A model generated the notes under the pieces. The model made no database searches. It saw only the letters and a program-made list of their open reading frames with translations, and was not told the origin of the DNA. Shown here piece after piece: positions 8,043-16,875 of a stretch of 64,000 nucleotides of DNA; the first letter of the stretch is position 1, and each line of letters starts with the position of its first letter. Position numbers and translations under genes: made by a program. Origin of the DNA: Flavobacteriales bacterium UBA6770 (GTDB lineage Bacteria; Bacteroidota; Bacteroidia; Flavobacteriales_G; Salibacteraceae); the NCBI GenBank assembly GCA_905181875.1, contig CAJIZH010000003.1, forward strand, positions 248,001 to 312,000. Direction: 5' to 3'.

Positions 8043-10172
8043 ATGCAGCGTTTTTCAATTCTATTCTTATCAAGCCTATTTTTATCCTTTAACTCATTTG
8101 CACAAAAAACAGAATTCACTCTTTCTGATGCTGTAATTGGAGGCTATTCTAAATTTAAACCTGAGATAAAATCTCAACTCCAATGGCTGCCAAATGAGCA
8201 TTCGGTTTCCTGGGTTATTACAGATTCTAGTAATATTCGTCTTGTAAAAAGAAGTGTCGATTCTAAAGATGAAATTAGTATTACCTCGCTTAATGAACTC
8301 AAAAACTATGAGGAACTCAAGGAACTAAGTCGATTTCCTAGAATAACGTGGCTAACCAATACTCAATATAGATTTCAAGTCAAACAAAATCTATTTCTAT
8401 TTGATTTTAAAAATAAAGAATTAGATAAAATCATTAGTCTTCCAAAAGGAGCGGCCAATCTAGATGTCTCCTCTAATAATTCTCTTATTGCTTATACCTA
8501 TGAGAATAGCTTAATAGTGAACGAAACGCCAGTAGGTGTTCCAAAATCAGAGAATGTAGTTTTTGGCCAATCGGTTCATCGCTTTGAATTCGGTATTTCT
8601 AAAGGCACTTTTTGGTCAAATAACGGAAGAATGTTAGCGTATTACAAAAAAGATGAGTCCATGGTTACCGGCTACCCGATCACCAATTATGCAATAAAGC
8701 CTGCAGCATCAAATGCGGTTAAATATCCAATGGCCGGAATGTCCAGTCATGAAGTTACCGTTGGAATATGGAACTCAACTACTAAGCAATCGATTTGGCT
8801 GAAAACTGAAGAGCCGAAAGACCAGTATTTGACTAACATTGCTTGGAGTCCAGACGATAAAGCCATTTTCATAGCAATACTAAATCGTGATCAAAATGAA
8901 ATGAAATTAAACCAATACGATCCGCTAACTGGAGAGTTTGTACGAACACTTTTTACCGAAAAACACGAAAAATATGTGCAACCACTGCACCCCATGGAAT
9001 TTATTGGATCTAACGGAGAAAACTTTATTTGGCAAAGCGAGAGAGATGGCTACAACAATCTTTATCTCTACAATAAAAAAGGCAAAATGATGAAGCAGCT
9101 TACTGCTCATGAAGCTCCAGTTTCTAAGGTAGTGCAAGTTCAAGGTGAGAACACCATAACCTATGTAGTAGCAGATAATAATGGATTGGATAGAATTGGT
9201 TATCAACTGAACCTTGCAACTGGAAAAACCAAAAAAATAACTCCAGGAAGCGGAGTACATGGAATCCGCATGAGTTTTGATGGAAGCTATTACATCGATA
9301 CGTACACGAGCCTATCAACTCGTAGAAACACGCACGTCCATAATCTTAATGGTAAAAAAGTTATTTCGCTCATCGAAAACAAGAACCCTTATGAAGACTA
9401 TACTGTTAGGCTTCCAGAATTAGGAACTATTAAAACTAGTGAAGGAATTGTCCTCAATACACGAATGTTCAAACCTGTAGACTTTGATCCTTCTAAAAAG
9501 TATAAAGCCTTACTGTATGTTTATAATGGACCAGGAGTTCAACTTATTACCAATAGCTGGATGGCTGGCGGGTCGCCTTGGATGGCTTATCAAGCAAACA
9601 AAGGCTATATAGTGTATACAGTTGATGGCAGAGGATCGGAAAATCGAGGTCGCGATTTTGAACAAAAAATATTTAGAAATCTAGGAGAGTTTGAAGTGGT
9701 TGATCAGCTTTCTGCAGCTGAATATTTAATCAACTTAGATTATGTAGACCGCAACAAAATGGCCGTTCATGGTTGGAGTTATGGTGGATTTATGACTACC
9801 TCATTAATGTTGAAAGCCCCAGGAATATTTCAGGTTGGAGTTGCTGGCGGACCTGTAATAGACTGGAAATATTATGAGATCATGTATACCGAAAGGTATA
9901 TGGATACCCCTGAACAAAATCCAACTGGATATGCAAAAGCATCATTACTGGACAAAGTTCAGAACCTAAAAGGTGATTTATTGCTTATTCATGGAGCAAA
10001 TGATGACGTGGTTGTTCCTCAAAATAGTATCGACTTATTGAAGCAATCGGTTGACAAAGGAGTTCAAATAGACTTCTTCTTATATCCTGGCCACAAGCAT
10101 AATGTGCGTGGAAAAGACCGAGTTCACTTAATGGAAAAAGTGCTATCGTATATCGACGAAAAGCTGGAATAA
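8043..10172 (+). CDS. S9 family peptidase (dipeptidyl peptidase IV type)
   Basis: Exported serine peptidase, 709 residues, with signal peptide MQRFSILFLSSLFLSFNSFA. Residues ~30-450 are the DPP-IV N-terminal beta-propeller and ~470-709 the alpha/beta hydrolase domain. The catalytic Ser579 sits in GWSYGGFM, the Asp in GANDDVV (654/655) and the His in PGHKHNV (686). Members remove X-Pro or X-Ala dipeptides from the N-terminus of peptides, in the periplasm or at the outer membrane. Length fits DPP-IV (about 710-720). Substrate range is inferred from family only. It stands alone, about 240 bp after the TPR gene. Confidence 0.93.
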   Translation: MQRFSILFLSSLFLSFNSFAQKTEFTLSDAVIGGYSKFKPEIKSQLQWLPNEHSVSWVITDSSNIRLVKRSVDSKDEISITSLNELKNYEELKELSRFPRITWLTNTQYRFQVKQNLFLFDFKNKELDKIISLPKGAANLDVSSNNSLIAYTYENSLIVNETPVGVPKSENVVFGQSVHRFEFGISKGTFWSNNGRMLAYYKKDESMVTGYPITNYAIKPAASNAVKYPMAGMSSHEVTVGIWNSTTKQSIWLKTEEPKDQYLTNIAWSPDDKAIFIAILNRDQNEMKLNQYDPLTGEFVRTLFTEKHEKYVQPLHPMEFIGSNGENFIWQSERDGYNNLYLYNKKGKMMKQLTAHEAPVSKVVQVQGENTITYVVADNNGLDRIGYQLNLATGKTKKITPGSGVHGIRMSFDGSYYIDTYTSLSTRRNTHVHNLNGKKVISLIENKNPYEDYTVRLPELGTIKTSEGIVLNTRMFKPVDFDPSKKYKALLYVYNGPGVQLITNSWMAGGSPWMAYQANKGYIVYTVDGRGSENRGRDFEQKIFRNLGEFEVVDQLSAAEYLINLDYVDRNKMAVHGWSYGGFMTTSLMLKAPGIFQVGVAGGPVIDWKYYEIMYTERYMDTPEQNPTGYAKASLLDKVQNLKGDLLLIHGANDDVVVPQNSIDLLKQSVDKGVQIDFFLYPGHKHNVRGKDRVHLMEKVLSYIDEKLE

Positions 10173-10411
10173 CACAGCAGTAAAACGCTCAATTTGGGTT
10201 TGTTGTTTCCGTTAACCTTTTAAACAAATGTTTTGCCGTGCCAGAAAAGGATGCAGAAAACGAAGACTTAATTAAGCAGTTTTATTCCTCTTTTGACAAC
10301 TTAAACTCGTAAGTAGTTTGACTGATTGATTTATTGACTAATTAACATAATAAACTTACCAGATCCCAATGATTTAAAAAATAATTTGCCCTAAAATCAC
10401 TGAACATTATT

Positions 10412-12169
10412 TTACATGTTATCCGTCTTTATAAACTTTAATGCAGAATTCTGCTTACCCTCTTTTAAAATTCGAATGTAATAGACTCCATTTTCAATTT
10501 CAGTTAAGTCTAGTTGAAGTTCATTTTCGGAATTCTCGGTAGTTAAAACTACATTTCCTAAAAGATCTATAACCATCAATTTATAAGAAGCACTAAGACC
10601 TTTAATGTTAATGTAATTTACTGCTGGGTTTGGATAAAGTGAATACTCACTATTCGAATTTCCCAAATATGCATTCGATAAAGTATCATTAACCACAGTC
10701 GTATCTTGTTTCTTTGGCAATGGATATGGATTTGAACAACTGTCATTAAGTGTATCATCTAAAACACCAAGTCCACCATATTCCCAATTTGTCGGTACAA
10801 AATTATTGCCGTCAGGTCCTGTATTTACCTTTCTTTTAGCCCAACTGCTCATGTATTCCCATGCTTCTCCTGTCCCGTCAACGTTAGGTAACCCATAGCG
10901 ATCTATTACCCTTCCATTTTCAAAAAGTTCTAGAGCGTCGTCTCCAGTAAAGTTAGTAGCCGTTGAAGTTCCCATGCCAGCTGCTGTATCTACAAAATCA
11001 GCCTCAAAGCCAAAAAATGTTTTGAAAACATCGGGTTGTCTTGTAACAAAATAGGATTGGCCTTTTTTTACTGACACTGCAGGGAATTGAAATTCAATTC
11101 CATCCGTACCACCACCATTATTTGCACAACCTAAAGAATAGGTGCTTAGATCAGTAATGTCAGACAAAGGGACAATCTCAACTAAATTCGGGTTTGAGGC
11201 CTGTCCACCAACATTTAAAATCCCCGCCAATTTCACCTGTCTTAGAAGGGGAACAGCATTTTCAATTATTAGTTCTAGCGTATCGTTAGCTAAAATCCCA
11301 TTTGATGGATTCTTGAGGACAAACCAAATATTTTCTTCACTTTCATTTAATGTATCAGAAATAATTTCTACCGTAAAAGGCAACTTTTCATCTGCGTTGC
11401 CATTAAAAGATATGATTGTAGGAGAAGTAAACGTTATGTCAGTGGCAACATCTCCAGTTCCATTAAACGCTTGAACCTCTACTGAAGCAGCGGCACCATT
11501 TGTATTATCTATATAGACATCAAAAGTTATCTCTCCATCATTTTCACTTTGGGAAACCTCTCGAAATTGAATCTGAATTATTGGAGTAGAGCTACAAGTT
11601 GTATTCTTTACTCCAGGAGTACCGTAAACTTTACGTCTATTGAATATAGCAAAGTAATTTGTCGCACGTATCCAGTTTGAAGCAATGGCATTATCGGATG
11701 TTGGATCACATAATTCTATAGAACAACCTTGACCATCAGCCAGTGTTGGCCAAGGGGCAATATCGTCATAACTTACAGAGTCTTGCATATTTCCGAAAGA
11801 ATCTCGTAATTCCAAACGGTAGCCGCCATTAAGAATGTATCCATCATATTCTCTAGCCGATGAATTATACACACTCTGAAATCCTAAAGAATCGTTTGTA
11901 AGTAAAAGATATTCACCTGCGTTAATAGTTACGTTTCCAAAGGTGTAAGAGATACCGTTTCTGGCTGTTTGCGGTATCACCCAATCAACAAGATTAACAG
12001 GCATAATTCCATCGTTATACAATTCTAAATATTCAACTCCACTCAGTTTTCCTGGACTATTGGGAGTAATTGCATTGTAACTAATTTCATTAATTACAAT
12101 TTGAGATGATACGTTAGTAGAGCCAAAAGTTAGCATTAACGCAAGCAATGAGTAAACTACTGTTTTCAT
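10412..12169 (-). CDS. secreted lamin-tail/Calx-beta protein with T9SS sorting domain
   Basis: A 585-residue exported protein: signal peptide (to ~residue 22, NVSSQ), then a lamin-tail domain starting IVINEISYNAITPNSPG and continuing with VEYLELYNDGIMPVNL, a Calx-beta-like stretch around residues 200-300 (VSQSENDGEITFDVYID), a second lamin-tail-like region, and a type A C-terminal sorting domain over the last ~80 residues (YSLYPNPAVNYINIKG ... NGVYYIRILKEGK). The last domain marks cargo of the type IX secretion system, so the protein is expected at the cell surface or secreted. No catalytic domain is visible; an adhesin or structural role is an inference. It stands alone between gaps. Confidence 0.88.
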   Translation of the reverse strand: MKTVVYSLLALMLTFGSTNVSSQIVINEISYNAITPNSPGKLSGVEYLELYNDGIMPVNLVDWVIPQTARNGISYTFGNVTINAGEYLLLTNDSLGFQSVYNSSAREYDGYILNGGYRLELRDSFGNMQDSVSYDDIAPWPTLADGQGCSIELCDPTSDNAIASNWIRATNYFAIFNRRKVYGTPGVKNTTCSSTPIIQIQFREVSQSENDGEITFDVYIDNTNGAAASVEVQAFNGTGDVATDITFTSPTIISFNGNADEKLPFTVEIISDTLNESEENIWFVLKNPSNGILANDTLELIIENAVPLLRQVKLAGILNVGGQASNPNLVEIVPLSDITDLSTYSLGCANNGGGTDGIEFQFPAVSVKKGQSYFVTRQPDVFKTFFGFEADFVDTAAGMGTSTATNFTGDDALELFENGRVIDRYGLPNVDGTGEAWEYMSSWAKRKVNTGPDGNNFVPTNWEYGGLGVLDDTLNDSCSNPYPLPKKQDTTVVNDTLSNAYLGNSNSEYSLYPNPAVNYINIKGLSASYKLMVIDLLGNVVLTTENSENELQLDLTEIENGVYYIRILKEGKQNSALKFIKTDNM

Positions 12170-12244
12170 AAATATCTGATTTACTGAATGATAAAAGTAA
12201 TTAAAAGTAATTTAACAATAAAGGAGAAATTGAATTAATTAAAA

Positions 12245-13549
12245 CTAGTGACCAATTTCCTTTAATTTAATATTAGCTTTACTTGATTTTAAATCTCTTT
12301 TGACACTTGCTATTAGATCATTTACATAATTGACTTTATCAGGAACAACAGCATCATCAACACCTAATAACGACTCAATAACAAATACAATTGTCAATTG
12401 ATCTTTATCTCTTGCTGGTTGATAAACCATTTGGTTATTTTCTTCCTTAGTTACAACCAAGTTTAATTGAACCAAATCCTCGATAATGGAATTAATTCTA
12501 TGCTGAGGCAATTCTGTTGCTTCGCTAATTTCTTTAACAGATCGAAACGGTTTTGAGTCTTCATAGTGTTTAATAAGTTCTGACAAAATCATAATTGAGA
12601 TCTTTAAACGCTCATAAGGCGAGGGTTCCTTTTTACGGTGTTCCATTAACAACTCCTCCATACTGCTGTATGCAAAACTGAGTTCTCCACCAAATAATAC
12701 CAAGGTCCAACTAATTTGTAACCATACCAAGAATAGCGGCAGTGCTGCAAATGATCCGTAAATAGCATTGTATTTAGAAACGCCTATTTGAAAAGTAATG
12801 TACGCCCACTCAAATCCGTAGTAGGTTGTACCTGCAACTATAGCGGCAAACAAAGCACCTTTAAAATTAACTTTTCTATTAGGCATTATCATATAAATAG
12901 AAAGGAACAATAACCAGATTACAAATAATGGCGCTAGTTGTAATCCAAAATCTAAAACTGGACCTATAACAGTATCAACTCCAGTTTTCTCTGCAACTGA
13001 TTTCAAATTAGTAGACAGAAAAACCGTTATGCTACTGCTAAAAATTAGCATAAACGGAGCAAGCAGCATCATAGATAAATAGTCGGTAAACTTGCGCAGT
13101 ATTGTTCTTGCTTGCTTTACTCGCCAAATCGCATTAAAAGAGTCCTCTATTAAAGAAAGCGTGTTTAGGATAGTATATAACAAGACGATTATTCCAATTC
13201 CTGCAACAAGACCTCCTTTGGCATTTTCAAGCGTTTTTTCTGCGAAATCAAAGAGGTATAAAAACATCTCTTGATTTTGACTCGCGGATTCCATTATGTT
13301 TTGACGCAGGTTTTCATGTAAACCAAATCCTTTGGCAATTCCAAAAAACAAGGCTAAAATCGGCACTAAAGAAAGTACAGAATAGAACGTTAAAGCTGAT
13401 GCTCTTAAAGAGCATTTATCTTCAATAAAATCTTGTCCGGATACTATAAAAACCCGAAGAACCTTTAGTAACCAACCCAAAAAACCACCGATATGGCTTC
13501 CTATACTCCAAATTTCAACTTCAAAAAATCTTTGAATTTTTTTAATCAT
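12245..13549 (-). CDS. YihY/virulence factor BrkB family membrane protein
   Basis: A 434-residue inner-membrane protein. The YihY core (residues ~40-290) has six hydrophobic helices and the family motifs RASALTFYSVLSLVPILALF near the start and NAIYGSFAALPLFLVWLQ near helix 5. After residue ~300 comes a soluble tail with a helix-turn-helix-like segment (KEISEATELPQHRINSIIED) that resembles a winged helix and is also found in the longer members of the family. Once called RNase BN, the family has no proven transport or nuclease function. The gene is monocistronic and diverges from the thioesterase at 13606. Confidence 0.9.
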   Translation of the reverse strand: MIKKIQRFFEVEIWSIGSHIGGFLGWLLKVLRVFIVSGQDFIEDKCSLRASALTFYSVLSLVPILALFFGIAKGFGLHENLRQNIMESASQNQEMFLYLFDFAEKTLENAKGGLVAGIGIIVLLYTILNTLSLIEDSFNAIWRVKQARTILRKFTDYLSMMLLAPFMLIFSSSITVFLSTNLKSVAEKTGVDTVIGPVLDFGLQLAPLFVIWLLFLSIYMIMPNRKVNFKGALFAAIVAGTTYYGFEWAYITFQIGVSKYNAIYGSFAALPLFLVWLQISWTLVLFGGELSFAYSSMEELLMEHRKKEPSPYERLKISIMILSELIKHYEDSKPFRSVKEISEATELPQHRINSIIEDLVQLNLVVTKEENNQMVYQPARDKDQLTIVFVIESLLGVDDAVVPDKVNYVNDLIASVKRDLKSSKANIKLKEIGH

Positions 13550-13605
13550 ATGCCAAAGCTATTAAATAGTATGAATGCTGTTTAATTTGGCCCCAAAACA
13601 AAGCT

Positions 13606-14013
13606 ATGTCCAAAATAATTGAAGATTATATAAAGAATAACCAGTTCGGAAAACACTTAGATATGGAGTTCAAAATTTTAGCCCCTGGTCATATTGAATA
13701 TTACTTGTCTACTAAAAAGAATTTAGAAGCTATTGAAGGAATGACTCATGGAGGAGCTATTGCCGGTTTTATGGATGGAATCCTTGGAGTGGCCGCATTG
13801 AGTGAAGTTGAGAACGAGAATAAATTAGTTGCAACTATCGAATTTAAAATCAACTATATGAAGCCTGTTTTTACCAATGAACAATTAACTGGAACGGGAA
13901 AAGTACTGCAACGCGGAAAATCTACGTTGGTAGTTGAAGGGAAAATAATGTGTGGTGACGAATTAAAAGTTTGTGCGTTAGGAACCTTTAAGGCTTATTC
14001 GAATTCAAATTGA
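13606..14013 (+). CDS. hotdog-fold thioesterase (PaaI/DUF4442-like)
   Basis: A 135-residue cytoplasmic protein. HGGAIAGFMDGILGVAALS (residues ~45-63) is the hotdog helix with the HGG motif that in PaaI-type enzymes carries the active-site region, followed by strands TIEFKINYMKPV and LTGTGKVLQRGKSTLVVEG. Such enzymes hydrolyse acyl-CoA or aryl-CoA thioesters. The acyl group is unknown. Its 3' end overlaps the convergent unknown gene by 19 bp. Confidence 0.85.
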   Translation: MSKIIEDYIKNNQFGKHLDMEFKILAPGHIEYYLSTKKNLEAIEGMTHGGAIAGFMDGILGVAALSEVENENKLVATIEFKINYMKPVFTNEQLTGTGKVLQRGKSTLVVEGKIMCGDELKVCALGTFKAYSNSN

Positions 14014-14696
14014 TATTTGTCATTGTACGCCTTGATGTATTTCATTAACGTAGCATAATTCCTTTTTTCATTCTGATATTTATTGTACAAATCCTGATCA
14101 CGTTGTACTATTTCTTCTAAATTCCCTCTTGTTTTTCTTACGATTTCTTTGGCCTCAAAATCAACTATTTCTTCAATATACTCAGATACCTCGCGCGGCT
14201 CATTGTATAAGGTTCCTGCTGAAATGGAAAATGGATCTACAATACGGCGATAATACTGAACGTAGCTAATGACGCCTTGTAGGGTTACTTTAATAAAGTT
14301 CTCATTCATCGATTCTGACAAGTTTAGATAAGGCGTGCCTAAAACGGTAATAGCGAATACTTCATCCAGACTTACAAATCGCTCTGTACCTGTTGAGTCA
14401 ACACCATAAGCAAAGCGAGTTTTTATTCTAATATTTCCGTTATAATAGTCTGAAATGCTAATTCCCACTAGGATTCTTCTACGTTCAAGGGAATCTTTTT
14501 TTCGCCAATTGTCTTCTGAAAAATCTGCCCATAGCAAGTCTGGGGAATTACTGAAAAATGAACTATCACTCAAATAGATTCCAGCATTGAGCCATATACG
14601 AGAGGTATCATCTTCCTTCACCCATTGAGCATTTACGCTAGTCGGTAAAAAAGCTAATTCGAGTGTAAAAAGAAAAATTGAAGCTAGAAAACGCAT
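13995..14696 (-). CDS. exported protein of unknown function
   Basis: I do not recognise this 233-residue protein. It has a signal peptide (MRFLASIFLFTLELAFLPTS..VNAQ), then a mixed beta region with charged and aromatic residues, and a helical, glutamate- and lysine-rich C-terminus (KTRGNLEEIVQRDQDLYNKY) that may form a coiled coil. No lipobox, membrane helix or T9SS domain is seen. The gene lies alone between a convergent thioesterase and the E1 gene; a -7-like CATCTTTG stands shortly before the start. Periplasmic location is an inference. Confidence 0.7.
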   Translation of the reverse strand: MRFLASIFLFTLELAFLPTSVNAQWVKEDDTSRIWLNAGIYLSDSSFFSNSPDLLWADFSEDNWRKKDSLERRRILVGISISDYYNGNIRIKTRFAYGVDSTGTERFVSLDEVFAITVLGTPYLNLSESMNENFIKVTLQGVISYVQYYRRIVDPFSISAGTLYNEPREVSEYIEEIVDFEAKEIVRKTRGNLEEIVQRDQDLYNKYQNEKRNYATLMKYIKAYNDKYQFEFE

Positions 14697-14772
14697 TACC
14701 CCAAAGATGAAAAGAAAATCTAAACTTCTTTTTCAATAAAATGAAAAGTGCTTTAATTAATTAAAGGGTCTG

Positions 14773-14798
14773 ATTAAGCCTTGCAACTATGGCTTAAT
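14773..14798 (-). terminator. hairpin after the DUF349-E1 operon
   Basis: Perfect 8-bp inverted repeat ATTAAGCC / GGCTTAAT with a 10-nt loop, right after the E1 stop codon. No T run follows directly, so termination strength is uncertain. Confidence 0.4.
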
Positions 14799-14799
14799 A

Positions 14800-16875
14800 C
14801 TAATAATCTAATAACTGCTGCAACTTCTCTTTAACCTTCTCAGCATTTGGTATCATAGCAGTCTCTAAAACTGAATTCAATGGAATTGCTGGCATATTTT
14901 CAGAACCAATCGCCATAACAGGAGCATCTAATTGCTCAAAACATTCATTTTGAATTGCTCCAACTAAACTCATTGCAAAACTATTTTTCAACGGCTCTTC
15001 AGTGACTACTAGACACTTACTGTGTTTTTTAACAGTTTCAAAAACTAATTTTTCATCCAATGGATAAAGTGTTCTCAAGTCAATGATTTCAACCTGATCA
15101 GCAATATCTTTTGATGCCTCTAATGACCAATAGACGCCCATTCCATAGGTAATAATTGCACATGAGTTCTTGCCTTCATCAGCCGACTGCACTATTCTAC
15201 CCTTACCAAATGGAATAACATAATCTGAGTCTGGCTCTATTGTTTTAGCACCTTCAGTTCCTTTAATTTTTGACCAATACAAACCCTTATGTTCTAACAT
15301 TACTACAGGATTAGGATCGTAATAAGCAGCCTTCATTAATCCTTTTAAATCTGCACCTGTACTTGGATATGCTATTTTGATTCCACGAATGCTCGTTAAA
15401 ATTGACTCTACTGAAGAAGAGTGATATGGACCACCACTTCCATAAGCTCCAATTGGAACTCTAAGAATAGCGCTCACTGGCCATTTTCCGTTCGATAAAT
15501 AATAACTACGACTAACTTCTGTAAACAACTGATTTAGCCCAGGCCATATATAATCTGCAAATTGAACCTCAACGATTGGCTTTAATCCAACAGCAGACAT
15601 TCCAACGGTAGAACCAACTATAAACGCTTCTTGAATAGGAGTATTAAACACTCTATCGTCACCAAATTTTTGAGCTAAAGTTGCTGCTTCCCTAAATACT
15701 CCTCCTAATCTACCTCCAACATCTTGACCATATAACAAGCAATTTTTTTCTGCCGTCATCAATTCTTGAATGGCAAATAATGCGCTATCAACCATTACGG
15801 TTGCTTCTTTACCTTCTGGCTCACGAGTACCTTTTTCTTCGGTAATTGGAGTCGGGGCAAAATCATAATCGAACAAATCAGAAGGCTCAGGATCTGGAGC
15901 GTTTTTTGCTGCTTCAAATTCCTTATCAACTAAAGCTGAAATTTCCGTTTGGACTATATCTAAATCTGTTTGAGCAAACCCTAAATCCAGCATTTGATTA
16001 TGCAATTTTGGAAGTGGGTCACGTGTTTTGTGCTCTTCTAGGTCGTCTCTGTACCATTCACGTCGAACACCTGAAGTATGGTGCCCTAACAATGGAACCT
16101 TAGCATGCAAAAGAAAGGGTCTCCGTTCTTTACGCATAGTTCCTATAATTTCTTGCAAAATTGAATACGATTCTTCGAAATTACTCCCATCGATTGACCG
16201 AACTTCAATTCCAATAAATCCTTTAGCGTATTCTGCGGCATTCTGAGCTCTAGTTTCTTCTGCATTTGCAGAAATATCCCATTCATTATCTTGAACAAAA
16301 AACAAAACAGGAAACTGCTTTAAAGCGGCCATTTGCAGCGCCTCTGAGTATTCCCCCTCGGTAGTTGCGGCATCGCCAATTGAACAAACAGCAATTGGTT
16401 TATCGGCTCCAACATCTTCTGCTATGCCCAACTTTTCTTTGTATTGCATTCCCATCGCTACACCAGTTATTGGGATAGCTTGCATACCAGTAGCTGATGA
16501 CTGGTGAGGAATCTTAGGCATATCATCACGCTTCAAGCTTGGATGACAGTAATAAGTTCTTCCTCCAGAAAAAGGATCGTCTTTTTTTGCAAAAAGCTGA
16601 AGCATTAACTCATACGGAGACATTCCTATTCCCAACAAAATAGAATCATCTCTGTAATATGGAGCTACAAAATCTTGAGGTAGCAATTGCATTCCCAGAG
16701 CTAACTGAACCGCCTCGTGCCCTCTAGAAGTAGCGTGAACGTATTTAGCAGTAAGCTTTGCATTGTCTTCATACTTATCACTCAATGTTCGAGCGGTAAG
16801 CATTAAACGATATGCTTTTTCAAAAACCGTTTTCTTAACCAATGGAACGGGAACTGTCTTGCCTACTTCTGCCAT
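14800..16875 (-). CDS. 2-oxo acid dehydrogenase E1, fused alpha and beta subunits
   Basis: Thiamine-diphosphate-dependent decarboxylase component of a 2-oxo acid dehydrogenase complex, most likely branched-chain 2-oxoisovalerate type. The 691 residues hold E1-alpha (about 10-330; ThDP motif GDAATTEGEYSEALQMAA, substrate region HATSRGHEAVQLALG) joined to E1-beta (about 345-691; LLYGQDVGGRLGGVFREA, GSTVGMSAVGLKPIVEVQF, LRVPIGAYGSGGPYHS). Fusion of the two is common in Bacteroidota. Its ATG overlaps the DUF349 stop by one base (TAATG), with AGGAGG 6 nt upstream, so translation is coupled. E2 and E3 are not in the window. Pyruvate cannot be excluded as substrate. Confidence 0.92.
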   Translation of the reverse strand: MAEVGKTVPVPLVKKTVFEKAYRLMLTARTLSDKYEDNAKLTAKYVHATSRGHEAVQLALGMQLLPQDFVAPYYRDDSILLGIGMSPYELMLQLFAKKDDPFSGGRTYYCHPSLKRDDMPKIPHQSSATGMQAIPITGVAMGMQYKEKLGIAEDVGADKPIAVCSIGDAATTEGEYSEALQMAALKQFPVLFFVQDNEWDISANAEETRAQNAAEYAKGFIGIEVRSIDGSNFEESYSILQEIIGTMRKERRPFLLHAKVPLLGHHTSGVRREWYRDDLEEHKTRDPLPKLHNQMLDLGFAQTDLDIVQTEISALVDKEFEAAKNAPDPEPSDLFDYDFAPTPITEEKGTREPEGKEATVMVDSALFAIQELMTAEKNCLLYGQDVGGRLGGVFREAATLAQKFGDDRVFNTPIQEAFIVGSTVGMSAVGLKPIVEVQFADYIWPGLNQLFTEVSRSYYLSNGKWPVSAILRVPIGAYGSGGPYHSSSVESILTSIRGIKIAYPSTGADLKGLMKAAYYDPNPVVMLEHKGLYWSKIKGTEGAKTIEPDSDYVIPFGKGRIVQSADEGKNSCAIITYGMGVYWSLEASKDIADQVEIIDLRTLYPLDEKLVFETVKKHSKCLVVTEEPLKNSFAMSLVGAIQNECFEQLDAPVMAIGSENMPAIPLNSVLETAMIPNAEKVKEKLQQLLDY

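Noticed and set aside
10174..10311. Short open frame of about 41 codons between DPP-IV and the lamin-tail gene
   Set aside because: No start with context, no recognisable family; I see nothing else supportable in this 240-bp gap.
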